A stretch of 64,000 nt of DNA, taken from positions 186,001-250,000 of the forward strand of contig BDDD01000993.1 of the NCBI GenBank assembly GCA_001972305.1, given 5' to 3'. Of this stretch, positions 29,525-42,469 are shown piece by piece; position 1 is the stretch's first letter; each line of letters begins with the position of its first letter. Position numbers and translations under genes: made by a program. Below the pieces are notes generated by a model. That model had not been told where the DNA came from. It searched no databases and saw only the letters and a program-made list of their open reading frames with translations. The stretch comes from Cephalotus follicularis. Lineage: Eukaryota; Streptophyta; Magnoliopsida; Oxalidales; Cephalotaceae.

Positions 29525-30474
29525 TGTAACACCCAAAATTTTATAAATTAAAAAAATAGCTTTTGGACTGAGCTGAATTGTTTAAGGAAAAAATGGGCTC
29601 AAATGGTATCAATATTGTGATGGGCTGAAATTGGAATAATAAATAAACGGTATTTTGGGCATTGAATAATTATCTAGGCAATTGTGCCCAAATGTTTATT
29701 ATTGGTAGTGGGCCGAATTATGATATTGGGTCAATTATTATAAATAAAGAAGAGAAAGTGATGTTGGGCTTGGAAGTATTTATTAATGGCTCGAAATTGA
29801 ATTAAAAAAGAAAAGAGAGTGTTGGGCCAACTCCCTTAGTCATTAGCCCATATTTTATGTTATAACGGTTGAGAATTGTGTAGCCAATTCTAGAGTCTTC
29901 CACCGGATGCTTATAAAAAGGGGAAATGTTGAGTGGGAACGGCTGCTGATATTTTGGGAAAGAAAGAGATCAGGAGGTGGCTTTCTCTGGAGACACCTTG
30001 TCTCCCTCTTATCCCTCTCTTCCAATCTTGAAAGAAGGATCCAGAGGACAAAGAGTGAACCAGTGGAGGAAGGAGCTTAAGTGAAGGCAAAGGAAGTGTG
30101 TTAAGGCTCTTCAGATTTCAGGTAGGATCTACTTCCTACTCAATGCTCTGTTTTTTTATGTGTATTGGTTACAATTGTTACAGTGTGATTACTCTGGCTA
30201 GTGATAAACAAATGTAGAATGACTGAGAAGTGGTTAAGGTCCCTTGCAATAATGAGTATTTTACTGAATATTGTGTAAATATGTTAAATGGCATTTTATC
30301 ACGCCTATGCCCGACCATGCCATGTATTGAGCATGCCCTCCATATGTTGTACATGTGTCCTGACGTTTATACAACGCCATACGTCCAGAACTCTCCATGT
30401 GCGTGCGTTTCTAGCATGCCGAGCTCACCAACACGGGCGTACCTGAGCGTACAACGCCATTGAGCCGAGGTGCC

Positions 30475-32696
30475 TGTTAGTATAGTGACCCAACAATCCA
30501 TTAGATGGGTTGTCATATTATGTCTTATCTTGTATGAAACAATCTTATTCCTTGTATATATAATGCGTGCTAATTTGTTATGGCTATATCACTTGTGTTT
30601 ATCACTTAATTGAAGTAGTTTATTATTTACATGCTTACACTTGTGATGCCCTGACATAAGGTTGGATGCCTAGCATGGAGGCTGTGAGATTGGTTACCTT
30701 ATTCCTTATGTCGAATTAGTTCCAAGTCATAGGTTCACTTTGTGGACATCAGTGAACCGGATAGACTTGGGCGTATGTTGCCTGCTCATGGAATTGGAGA
30801 ATGGATTCTCTCACTACCATCTGTGTTGGACACTAAGGCAAATACAGGGTGCGCGCTGGAAGCGTGTACACTGAACTGGACCCGCGTAGGAGATACTATT
30901 TGGATAGTCGCTATTCTCGTGTCAGTAGTGACTCCTACTTGTTGCGGTTGTATATAAGTGTTGATCACTTAGCGAGTTCACAAAATCGTCTGATCCTTAG
31001 ACCTGAGCGACTACTCTATATTGTATGGAGACGGTTATGCTTTGATCTCCACCTTACCCAGTCCTTGCGCAGGGCTGACAATCGGGTGGTCTTTGGGTAT
31101 GATCGAATCTATACGAATATAAGTGAGTGCACAATATGGGATTGTCACACCTGAGCGAAGGTGATCGACTCTATTATGATCTGATTATACTTTGGACTTA
31201 TGAAACCCTTGGCCAAGGTTGAGGTAGACTGGAAATTAGATTTCTGGAGAGTTTACCAAAGGTCATAGAAATGATCAGATATTTTAGCCATTGAGGTATT
31301 GTCTAGGGTTGACACACATCCTTATCTTAGATCTCAATCAGGGCCAAGCATGACAATGAATTATAGTACACGTGAACCGACAACTTAGAAAATCTAGGGT
31401 TAAAGAGGTATGTAATAAATTATGATCAAATTAATTAGATTAATTTTTCCATATGGATAATATTAGATATTATTCCGATAGCATTTAAATTGGTTTAGGA
31501 CCATTTAGATGGCTAAACCGAACCCTATGGGCTTTTCGGTAATTTATGAATACCTCCTTTTTTTTAACCAAAATTTTAAAGGGTCCCTGTCTAATAATGA
31601 TTAGTTTTTTAATATGTTGGACATATTAAGACTTGGTGTCAAATATCGGTTATGTTAATTTTACATTTTGTGGAAACACATTTGTTTGATCTTACTTAAT
31701 TAATATTAGAAGGAATTAAATAAGTTGGGACTTATACTCAAATTGATTTATATATACCAGTCAAAGCGTCGACGCCTTCTGGGAAAGCGTCGGTGCATAC
31801 CTTTGGACAAAGCGTCGACGCCTTCTGGGAAGCGTCGACGCTTAAGGCTTGCATAGGCGTTGATGACTTTTAGAAATACGTCGACATTTAGTGCCATGTA
31901 ATGTATAAGCGTCAACGCTACTATTGAAAGCGTCGACACTTAGCGCGGGTTGTGCAGCCTGTGCACAAACTCACTTCGTGGGCACGTTTTCTCTCTCATC
32001 TTCAACAATTTTCTCTTATCATTGCACGTTATGGAAACGTGGGGATCATGGCTACAGACTCCCTGGAAGTGAGGACCATGATTCCGTGTTTGTGGGAGAG
32101 TGGGCTGGTGAGAAGCATTATTTGCAGAAAATGTTTCTGGTTTTTAGATAGTGAGGCTTTTGCTGGGCAAAAACGTGACAAGACCTTTCTCTGCACTTAG
32201 AGTTTTCCTTCACTAATAAACACCAAGCAAAGTTAACTTATATAGGGTAGATTATTTTTTATTACATTAATCAAACTCAAATTTCCTTATATAAGTTTTG
32301 AGAGAAAGTGGGAGTTAAAGTAAAATCTATTTTTGCTTCTTGCTGGAATTGTGTTGTTGTTGCTGGGAGTAGTAGCAGTACGAATTGGAAGGCAATATCA
32401 GCGTCTTCTCAAGCTTGAAGCGGTAAAGAAAGGAGGAGCCATCACCGTTGGTATATCTCTTTGCCTCCCTTTGTTATTACATTGCTTGTATGTCACCATT
32501 GGATGCAATAGTGATATCTTTTCAATTAGTGTGTTGATGTGGTGATCCATGTGGCTTGTGGTTATGCCATAATGGACTGGTTTTTAGCCTTTGTTGGGTG
32601 TTCTTCCGCTGCATATTTGTTGAATAAAATTTTGTTCTACACCCTACATGCTTTAGTCCATTTATGGCATAGGAAATGGTTAATCCATTTCCATCA
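30475..32696 (+). mobile_element. Solo LTR, family D, inserted into LTR A2
   Basis: The 2222-bp unit starts TGTTAGTATAG and ends CCATTTCCATCA. It is flanked by the exact 5-bp duplication GTGCC (30470-30474 and 32697-32701); removing it rejoins the GCATG-rich array of A2. It contains a GTCGAC array at 31767-31938. It has no coding domain. The plus orientation is chosen from TG...CA only and is uncertain, and so is the family. Confidence 0.75.
31767..31938. repeat. GTCGAC array in LTR D, 8 units
   Basis: GTCGAC or one- to two-base variants occur near 31768, 31788, 31814, 31834, 31859, 31880, 31911 and 31932, most in the context AGCGTCGACGC. Spacing is 20-31 bp. Confidence 0.85.
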
Positions 32697-33680
32697 GTGC
32701 CATGCCGAGCACTCCATGTGTTGAGGAGCCAAAGTGCCGAGGATGCAAGGTGTGAGCTCTCCACTGTCCTCCGAATGCATCCTAAGCATGCTCCATGAGC
32801 CAAGCATGCATGCGTTAGAGGACATACATTTGAGCAACGCACCAGAGCTCCCATACTTGCGTGCCGAGGAGCCATGCTTGCCGAGCATCCCATACAACGG
32901 CGCCGAGCTCTCCTCCGCATGCACCTGAGCATGTAACGGTGCGAGCACTCTCCCCTGCCATGCAAGCTCCGTACATGCAACGCATGTGAGCTCTCTTCTG
33001 CCATGTGAGCACTCTCATTTGCCATGCGAGCTCTCCTCTACCATGCAAGCTCTCCTCTACCACGCAACGCCAAGCCAAGGACGCAACGCCATGCGTCATG
33101 TGCATGGACCTGAACTCCTGAGCATGCGACGTCCTCTGTCACGCATGTGTGCATCATCCTCTGTCATGTGTTTTGAGATTGCTACTTCGTGCAAGGACGT
33201 GCATCCGGGGATGCACCAGTGTAATGCATCCTAGTCTGCCTTGCATGCATGCATCTGAGCGGTGCGCCACAACCACCATGTCGTGTTCCCGAGTGCACCA
33301 TGCATGCGTCCCGGACCTGTTATGTTGTGTGCTCAGCATGTTATTACATGCATGCTAGTCCTGCGCCAACAATGCTCTTGCAAGCGTCCAGAGCATGCAA
33401 GATATACGCCTAACAGTGCCCATGCATGGGTCCAGGACATGCAGCACGTAGCATGCGTTGCATACATGCGCCTAGCCTGGCCAATCAGTTAAATGACAGG
33501 GGAGATGGTTACAGTGTTAAGGGGAAAATGGGGCTATATTAATAGAAAATAAAAAATGGACATAGTATAGGGTAGTGTAGTGCATGATAGTAAAGCCAGA
33601 CCATACAGTGAAATATAAATGTAGTGTTACTGTACTGTAGTATGAGTGTACTGTAAATGTAATGTACTGTACTGTAATGG

Positions 33681-33785
33681 ACTGGATCACCGACCGAGCT
33701 GAGCCAATGGATCACCAACCGAGCTGAGCCCTACGGGGATCACCTACAGAGCTAAGCCACTGGATCACCGACCTAGTTGAGCCAC
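33681..33785. repeat. Minisatellite in LTR A2, 4 units
   Basis: Units of GGATCACCGACCGAGCTGAG type, 23-30 bp apart, in the same relative place as the arrays of A1 and A3. Confidence 0.85.
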
Positions 33786-33835
33786 ACTGACTGAATGATT
33801 GTTACTGTCACTGTTATTGTTATTGACGTTATTGA

Positions 33836-36800
33836 GTAAATACATTTTATATCGACATAATAACCAATGATATGAATTTATGTCAATAATTTTTTATAGT
33901 TCGTCATATTTATATTTTTATCTAATATTTCCTTTTATCATTTATTGTATCTACATAAGTTGTGTCTCTGTGACACCTCCACACAGATATGATGGATTTC
34001 TTTTATCCGATTCTATTCCAATGTTCTCAAAATTTCTCATATTCAAGCTTTTTATAATTCTATTTCCAACATCACAGTTCACAACATCAATATAGTTATT
34101 TATTTAAAAAAATAAAAGAGACTAAGGGTTTGTTTGTTAGCACTTATTAGACACTTATCATTATCTGAATTTGATAGAAACAAATTCACAATCATTAAGT
34201 CCATTTGTTTGTATTGATACAAAAACCAATTCCTCAACAGTATCTCACGTGTAGGACTTTGATTTGTAGAGAAAACGCTGTGGATGCTCCGAGAAAGTTG
34301 TTTGTGATGGTGTTTGATTGCCTTTCCTGCACAAGGAGAACAAACTAGCCGAAGGTTCAGGAGGATTCACTTCCGGGGACTCTCCGATGCTAAAGTCAGT
34401 AAAGGCAGTAAAAAGGTTCTTTAGAGAGTAAAAATGACGGACATGTGTAATGCTGCTTTGTTGTATTTATAGTTTCTGATTGTAACTGTCTTGCATGACT
34501 TGAGGAGATGATTATTGTACCCCTAAAGAAATGCCGAGTATCTCGTCATTTCCCTGATTTGGCGTCGGAGCGTTATTGTGCGTTATCACTTGGCGGTATT
34601 TTAAGAGAGATTTTTCTCGTATCAATTTGCGTATCTGATTTGTGTATTAATTGTTCTGAAATAATAATACATGAAATCGAGTCTGAAGCGATAAGTGAGG
34701 CTCTTATTATATTTTTTTTTTTTACAAAAATACCATCATTGTGTTTTAAAAATACCAACTCTATCCTTAAATCCCTTTTTTTCTTTCTTTCTTTCTGTTC
34801 ATTCTTCTTCTTCTATTCTTCTGTTTATTCATTTTCTCACTTTGTCTTCTCACTACCGACGCCAGAGCTCGCCATCTTACTATCGTCAGAGCCCAACCCC
34901 CCACATGTATGCATCCCTTTCCTCTATCTCTTTTTCCTATCTCCTCTATCTTTCTCTCTAAACCCTAGTATTTTTAATTTTGAGATGTATTTTGATGTAA
35001 TTTATCAATATTTCCTGCTTTCATATTATTGATTCAACCTTCCTATTATACACTCTTTAATCTTCACACTGATTTTTTGGCACTACATTGTGAAATTACT
35101 AATGAACAGAGCAACTCCATCACCGTAAATCGGAAGCAATACATATTCAACAACTGATAAATAATTAGTATATGATATGTTCAAGATTATCATTATTCTT
35201 TCCTTTTTTTTAATTTTATCGTCTGGGTTTCTTAAATTTAGACATAACAATTAATTTTTTCATCTGAGTATCTCAAATTTTGAACTCCATTGCATAGTTG
35301 TGTTGGTACACTTTTAGAAATGTTAAAAAAATACATTAGATTTGTATTAGATTATTATTGTTACCAAACAAATAGTTATTTAAATGATTTTGTTATCTAA
35401 TGCATTAAAGTAGTAACATATTAAAATTTTAAAAAATATTTATTCATGGTTATAAAATTAATTAATATGTTTAAATTGGCAATTTAATAGAAATTAAGGA
35501 TTAGTTGTATGTTAAAACAAAACAAAAAAATTTATTTAGGTTCATAATTGATTTTTAATTTTACCAAATAGTCTGCTTTTAACAATTCAGAAAATCAAAA
35601 TAAGAAATTATACATATTTAGATATTTTAAACAGATCAGTTACCAAAAAATCTTAATTATTTAGTATTCAAAATTCATACTATCTCTTAATTTTTCAAAA
35701 CTATTAAAATATTTATTCAGATTTAGTCACTTAACACTTAATATAAATAAATGCATCATAAATGCCAATTACCGAGACAAACCAAAAAACGTCACCTTAC
35801 TTGACAATATCATAATCTTCTTGATTGATTTTCTTTTTTGTTGCGCTTCTAGTAGGACGTAGGAATTACCGCAAATATCATATTTGTATGAGTGATATTG
35901 TATATCTTAATATTTTAACTATTGCCCCCTCCCCCAAATAATATGTATGTTCATTAAAACGGATCATTATTGCATTATAGACGTGAAATGTCACACCAAT
36001 TGTGAAAATATTAGTAAAAATATTAAGTCATTTGTTACCATTTCATTCACATTATTAACACCGGTAGAGAAATGTTATCCAACTTTTTTTTGAGAACCAT
36101 AACTTTTTTAGATGAGAGAGAGAGAGAGAGAGTACATAGGACATGTTAGGACATGATTGTAAATTGTTTAGTTAAACTTCTTTTAATAAAAATTATGAAT
36201 GAGTTTAATACAATGTGAGATAATCCTCTTCCTCTATAACTCAGTTGTAGGCAAGGAGCAATAGATGAAAATTAAAACCCAAATCATATGTTCTTCACCA
36301 CTAAATGTTAACCCGAATACAAAAGTAGATTCTCCGTTGCAACTTGTGACCTTAAGAAACATGAAGCCTGTGTTACCCAAGTGGGTCACGTGTGTGTGTC
36401 AAATATATTAAATACTATTGCTTTCTTAAAGAGTAGGGTAACACATTGACAAATTGGGTTGAATAACAAATGAAACTAGTTTAGGCCTCAAATACAAAAT
36501 GTCCCAGCCCAATCTACAGGTTTTTTGCTGTGGCTGATGTGAAAAACCAAATGATTGCAACCTGATGTGACCTTAACCACGACTTGTGGGAATATTGTTG
36601 GAGCTTCATTTGTAGACATACATATGGTAATGTAGCTTGCCTTATTGACATAACTATATAGAACATTGCAACTTGAGGTTGCCCACTCACCTACTCTGCT
36701 ACTCTTTAACATGGCTAGTTTGCCATGTTAATGCATCCTACTTGTCATGTAACCTCTCTCAAATGTCGTCGACACCATTTTGGCTATTCCTAACATTATT

Positions 36801-39800
36801 CTATTTTATTTTCTATTTGAAGAAAAATTCCATGTCAAATTTTAGACATCCAAATTGACAACCAACCCAAATGATAAAACACGTGTAGATGAATATTTGT
36901 ACTTTTAAATGCTAATATAAGGGATTAGTAGAAACAAGGCGTCAGTTAAAAGCCTCGTAAAATATCAATAAAATTGATCCAACTCAACTCAAATGAATCT
37001 CAATAGAAATAAATTAATCAAAGATTACCGTATTATTATTATGATTATCAAGCTATAATCACTACTTAAACCTACTTTTTAATTAGATGTTGCATTATAA
37101 TACAACACTATCAAAAAATCAAATTAGTTAATACATGTTAGAAGTTGTTTGGTATACTGTAATATTATGGAGAATATACGAGATATAAGGATATGCGTAA
37201 ATATGAATTTATTTAATATATTATTTTATAAAATTATTTAAATATTTAAATATTTAATATAATGTAATATCATTCAAAATATACATATAATTTTTATTTA
37301 AAAAAAAAATCAATTAAAACAGACTATCTAACATTCCCCGTAGCAAACGACCTATAATCACATGGCTCTTCTCATTCGTGACTCTTCCATATACATTTAA
37401 TAAACTGAGAGTACCATAGTCAACTGTCATGGACTGATCAAATTCAAAGAAATATATGAACAAGACTCCTCATAAGTTCTCGGGTCCTAATTCAAATTTA
37501 AAATATAAGATACTAATTATAGGCAAAGATAAAGCTGCATCAAAGGCAAATATAAGTAAATTTAAAGTCTGCATCATAGAACTGCAAAAGTGTTAAAAGT
37601 AAAGGATATTTTACCCCGAAAATTAGAGTATAGGCTAGCTTAGGCCTTTCATATTCAGTCATATCGTTATCAATACAAAAGATAAAAAAATTCGTTATTT
37701 ATGACAATCTTTACCATGGGACCCAGTTGAAACTTATATAGGATTAGGAACATGGTTTGTCACTAAAAAATCAAATTATTTTTTCAAATATTATTATTTT
37801 TGTTGCTTTCTAGATTATAAAAAGAAAAAACAAATTATAAAATGGGACAAGATAATAATATAATAACAAAGTGATGCCATGGTTTTTTAAAAGAGAGCAA
37901 AGCAGCGCGTCGATATCAGGTCCCTGCAATCTCCATATTATCTAATATAGACTGTAGCTATGTTCTTTGGGTAGAGATACCTTTCACTCTTTCAGTGACA
38001 CACATGGTCCGGATACCTGATACAAGAACCTAAATATCAACACAGTAACTACACAGGTGGCAGGACCAATTATTGGGATTTTTTTTAAAAAAATGTCAGT
38101 GTTACTATAGGGCCAAAAACCAAAGAAATATAATGTGCATGGGCTCAATTCTGAATTCTTATGATGCAGTACACAGGATTGGGACCTAGCAAATTTATTA
38201 GAGATTTGTTGGTATGCAGTGGCATTTATGCAATGTTGAATTTAGCTAAGATGAAAAAAGTGTTCGTGGACCATTATCTACTGTTGTTACACAAACTTTG
38301 CGTCATCCAATAAATGTATCCTATGCATGGGGGATATAAATCCAACAACAATGAGTTAAAAGTAAGTGCCAAGGTTTTCACTAAATGGTCGTTTTAGCAA
38401 ATAATAATAGTATGCCATTTTCCCGTTTGCTTGTGTCCACCGTAAGGTTTGGAATTTGTATCTTCTTTCAAATTTTTGGTGAGAAGAAATTAAATTCAAT
38501 GAATTTGTACTAAAAATGTGTAATGGATTCCTCTCAATTAGGAATAAATCGAAACCTAACACTGATGTGTGAAATGTGAAATTTTTACATATCTCAAATT
38601 TATGGTTCAAGGCATACTTATAAAATAATTAAATTTTGAATTGATATCTTTGTTATTGAAAAATAATATTAATATGATATTCTACGTGTATATGATATAA
38701 GTACTTACCTTTATTTGGCATATTAAATGATATATTATTTGATAACAAAATCAGAAAAACAATGAAATTTTTTGGTCAGTGAAATTTGAATCTAGTAAGG
38801 GCAATGAATATCCAATAAAAATAAAAGATTGGTCTGCTTCGTTAAATTATCGGCCTAAATTCACTAATTAAGGTCAGAATTTAAGGTTTTGATGCTTTTG
38901 CCACTACATGTCGTATGAAGTAACCATATATGATATCATTTATGTGCTTTTTCATAAAGGTTATGTAGATTCATCAAAGATTTTATTTAGTCTTTTCATG
39001 GGATTTTGCTAATGAACTATTGAGATTGTAGCCTTGTTGTTAGGACTTAATTAGTAGTTATCCTGTCCAATTTAGTAGAGGACACTTATAATGTGCTTTC
39101 TTTGACTTAATCACTAGTTATCCTGTCCAATTAGGTAGAAGACACTTATAATGGGCTTTCTTTGCTGGTTGCCGATGCAATTTGAGACAAATTAATTACT
39201 TGGTAGCCTCTCACTAATATACCACATTAATGTTATTAATGTATAACGTAAGGCCATTGCATATAAATAAACATAGTTACTAAGCTCGGACCGAATCTGT
39301 CGTTTCGATCGATGAATTAGTCAGTGAACCGGTCTGAGTTAAGCAACATGCAAGTTTTGTAGTCGAACTAAGATTGAACCGATCGATTCGGTTGTCTCGC
39401 TAGGTTGAACCGGTGACCAAAGGTTGATCCGGACTGATCAGATCGATGAACCGACCTGAGTCACACAGAACTGGTTAGATCAACGTTTATTTATTATTAT
39501 TGTGAAATTAATTAACTAATGTATTCATTGACCCACAAATTGAACAATTGACCTAATTTGTTAGCCTTTTGACTAAGACCACACGTTGTTTCTTGCCGTC
39601 ACTAAACTTATTCACATATATCTAATTATAATAGCTTAAATACTAGGTGATAATTACCAAAAAAAAAAAAACTAAGTCATAGCTAAAAAAAAAAAAAAAA
39701 CCCATAGCAATAGCATTTCTTTAATATCTCTCTCAACAAGTCTCATTCAAAACCTTTACTAACAGCAGTGTCGCACGCATCTGATAGTGTTACAGACCAA

Positions 39801-40415
39801 GGTCGTATACGTGTGCTGATATTAGGTGGTAGATCGAGACAACTCTTGGTTTTTTATTTGTCAGTAGTTTATGTGACACTCTTTAAAGATGATGTTAGGT
39901 CATGGTAAAAGCAAACTTAGTATGCTAGTTATCGAACAATCCTTAAAATCAAATACAGGCTTCGGGAGCTTATTCAATTATGTAGCATCGTTTTTAACCG
40001 TAATTATGTGATTACGATCATGTGGGACGATGAAGTTTTGGACTACGATATTTTCAAGCGATACTGTGTCAAGTACAAACTCAATACCAGTTTCTAGTGT
40101 AGTACTATTGTTTTTCACTTTATTTTTATTATCGTGGTTATGATTTTGCTCGCTTTTGCATATGTAAATTGTCTGTTAGTATTCCGTGATGTTGGCTATT
40201 ATTGTCATGTTCTTGCTAATCCAGATTATTAATGAAGTCAACATTTTTTTATATAAAAAACAAACTGATACAAGATAGTGTTAGAAATATGTCATATTAA
40301 AATCAGTAAATACTGGGATATACTCAGCTAGGAAATAGATTTATCTATATTTTTACAGAGAAATAAATGAAAAAAGTAAACAAAAATACATGATAGTTGA
40401 ATAACATGAGGACGA
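33836..40415. other. Gene-free AT-rich interval
   Basis: No gene was found. A hAT-like edge (GGGTTTGTTTGTTAGCAC, about 34129) occurs, and about 34235-34690 looks like retroelement LTR debris without clear ends. A GA microsatellite lies at 36113-36132, a tandem duplication at 39044-39163, and GAACCGGTC-type repeat debris at 39290-39480. The T-rich frames at 34.5-35.0 kb are not convincing as coding. Confidence 0.4.
39044..39163. repeat. Tandem duplication, 60 bp x 2
   Basis: Two adjacent 60-bp units beginning GACTTAAT and ending GCTTTCTTT, about 90% identical. Confidence 0.95.
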
Positions 40416-42103
40416 TGTTGGGTACCCAAATCCCACGTCGAAAAGATACAAAGGATGAGGGAAAGTCTAACCCTATAAATAAGGCTTTTATGGGTAGGTT
40501 TTATTGACTCATGATCCTTGTAACATCAAATATAACTAGTGTAACGCTATTAAGAGAATATGCAACTGAGTTTTTGGTGGTCAAGAGAGTGGTAGGGTTT
40601 TGCAGCTTTTATCTTTTTAAAAGTTGTAGGGTTATCCTAGAGAGCATCGTGGATGTGAGCCACGTTAAAATTGCTTTATTATTTGGTGTTTGTATTTGTC
40701 GTGTTCAATTCCTAACAAGTTGTTGATGTGACACCCCACTTAAGAATGGGTAAGAGGAAAAGACTATCCATGAGATGAAGCCATCATGAGGAAAGAGCTA
40801 GATTAAGCCATCATGAGGAAAGAGCTCTCCATGAGATGGAGCTGCCCTTGTGACAATAATGAACCGGATCCATCGAAAAGGGGGAAAAGTATGGCTGTGC
40901 TATATAAGAAATGATCCTTGAATCTAATTACATGAGGCGTTTTTCGATTGATTGGCTGAGGAGTTAGTGAAAACTCCAAGGTTAAGCGTGCTACGCTCAG
41001 GGCAAAATCAGGATGGGTGATCTCCTAGGAAATCTGACCAATCCATCAAGTAGGATAAAATCGTGATGGCCCACGTGGAAACACAGATGTATGGGCACTG
41101 TATGTTCTGCGTGGGACGGAAGCGGACAATTTCTCATATGGTTAAGGATCGGGTAGTTACAATTGGTATCAGAGACAGACCCCTTTCAGTAGATGTGGTT
41201 CGGGGACGAACCAGACGAAAGCTGGTGGGCCTGTGACACCTCACTTATGAGTGGGCAAGATGAAAGGGCTATCCATGAGATGAAGCCATCCTGAGGAAAG
41301 AGCTAGATGAATCCATCCTAAGGAAAGAGCTCTCCATAAGATGGAGCCGCCCTTGTGACAGTAATGAACCGGATCCATCGAAAAGGGGAAAAATATGACT
41401 GTGCTATATAAGAAATGATCCTTGAACTTAATTACATGAGGCGTCTTTTGATGGATTGGCTGAGGAGTTAGTGGAAACTCCAAGGTTAAGAGTGCTACGC
41501 TCAGAGCAAAACCAGGATGGGTGACCTCCTGGGAAGTCTGACCAATCCATCAAGTAGGACAAAACCGTGATGGCCCACGTGGAAACACATGTGTATGGGC
41601 GCTGTATGTTCTGTGTGGGACAGAAGCAGACAATTTCTCATGTGGTTAAGGATCGGGTCGTTACAGTTGATGTCTACTAAGGAATATGTATGCTTGTTGA
41701 TGTGTTTAGTGTTTTGAGTTGATGAAGGATTTGTTGGGTGTCAACTCAAATCCCTTGTCGGAAAGATATAAAGAATGAAAGAAAGCCTAACCCTATAAAT
41801 AATGCTTTTACGTCTATGTTTTATTGACCCTTGATTTTTGCAACACAAAATATAGCTAGTGTTTGACTATTAAGAGATTATGTAATTGAGTTTTTGATGG
41901 TCAAAAGGGTGGTAGAGTTTTGTAGTTTTTATCGTTCCAAAGTCGTAAAGTTATTTTAAAGAGAATAAAAAAAGGTTATTGAATTGAATATTAATAGATT
42001 ACCCCCTTTAAAATTATGGATATATGTCCTTATGCATTGATTCAAGCATATTAAAAATTATTGTGTTGTTTATTTTGTGCAATGCTTATTCAATTCCTAA
42101 CCA
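40416..42103 (+). mobile_element. TRIM-like LTR element hosting a Cassandra insertion
   Basis: Direct repeats starting TGTTGGGT and ending TTCCTAAC(C)A lie at 40416-40717 and 41732-42103, each with the block TCTAACCCTATAAATAA. The second repeat holds extra sequence. Without the nested element the core is only about 70 bp. A purine-rich GATGAAGGA lies just before the second repeat. No target duplication was found (flanks GACGA and ATGAT), consistent with age. Confidence 0.65.
40727..41665 (+). mobile_element. Cassandra TRIM with 5S rRNA-like LTRs
   Basis: Two LTRs (40727-41161, 435 bp; 41232-41665, 434 bp) flank a 70-bp core. The exact 5-bp duplication GTTGA lies at 40722-40726 and 41666-41670. 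The core starts with a primer-binding site (TTGGTATCAGAG) and ends in a purine-rich tract. Each LTR carries a 5S rRNA-like segment with the polymerase III internal control blocks (GTTAAGCGTGCT, AGGATGGGTGA, CTCCT.GGAA), the hallmark of Cassandra. It looks structurally whole for a non-coding element. The LTRs differ at about 39 of 435 positions (about 9%), so the insertion is old. Confidence 0.95.
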
Positions 42104-42120
42104 ATGATACAAATAAAGTA

Positions 42121-42461
42121 GGGATAAATCCATTATTGCCCCATAAACTTTCACGTTGTGTCACATTGACCCTCGAACTTTTTTTCGTATCAAAGTTGCC
42201 CCTAAACTCTTCTCCGTTATTCACTGTTGCTTTCCATCAATTTTTCCATTCAAAATCACCGTTAAGTGTGAGCTGGCAGTTAAATCCCACATATCACCTA
42301 ACGTGCCAGCTCACACTTAACAGTAATTTTGGATGGAAAAATTGACGGAAGACAACAATAAATAACGGGGAAGAGTTTGGGGGAAACTTTGACACGAAAA
42401 AAGTTCAGGGGTCAATGTGACACAACGTGTAAAGTTCAGAGAGCAATAATGGAGTTAACCC
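42121..42461. mobile_element. Foldback MITE of Mutator type
   Basis: The 341-bp near-palindrome has arms of about 150 bp (GGGATAAATCCATTATTGC at the left, its imperfect reverse complement at the right), meeting near GAGCTGGCA / TGCCAGCTC. It is flanked by the exact 9-bp duplication AATAAAGTA (42112-42120 and 42462-42470). It is non-coding. Confidence 0.9.
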
Positions 42462-42469
42462 AATAAAGT

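Larger units (their letters stand above)
29525..33835 (+). mobile_element. Solo LTR, family A, copy A2, with a nested LTR
   Basis: Starts TGTAACACCC and has a TATA box (TTATAAAAAGG) at about 29911, 386 bp in. A leader with a possible splice donor (TTTCAGGTAGGATC, about 30117) follows and matches copy A3. The GCATG/GAGCTC-rich region follows, split by the family D LTR at 30475-32696, then the GGATCACC minisatellite (33681-33785). Similarity to A3 stops near 33835 and the far end was not located, so no target duplication can be shown. No internal retroelement domain is present. Confidence 0.75.

Noticed and set aside
32522-33492. Cys/His/Met-rich open frames
   Set aside because: Same repeat-word artefact in LTR A2; no domain, and frames on both strands.
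34508-35032. Frame of 174 codons
   Set aside because: Driven by T-rich sequence (Phe/Ser/Leu runs); no domain, promoter or splice support.
39290-39480. GAACCGGTC/GATCGATT-rich patch
   Set aside because: Looks like debris of a small dispersed repeat but has no definable ends.
40980-41580. 5S rRNA gene
   Set aside because: The 5S-like segments are parts of Cassandra LTRs, incomplete and diverged, not tandem rDNA.
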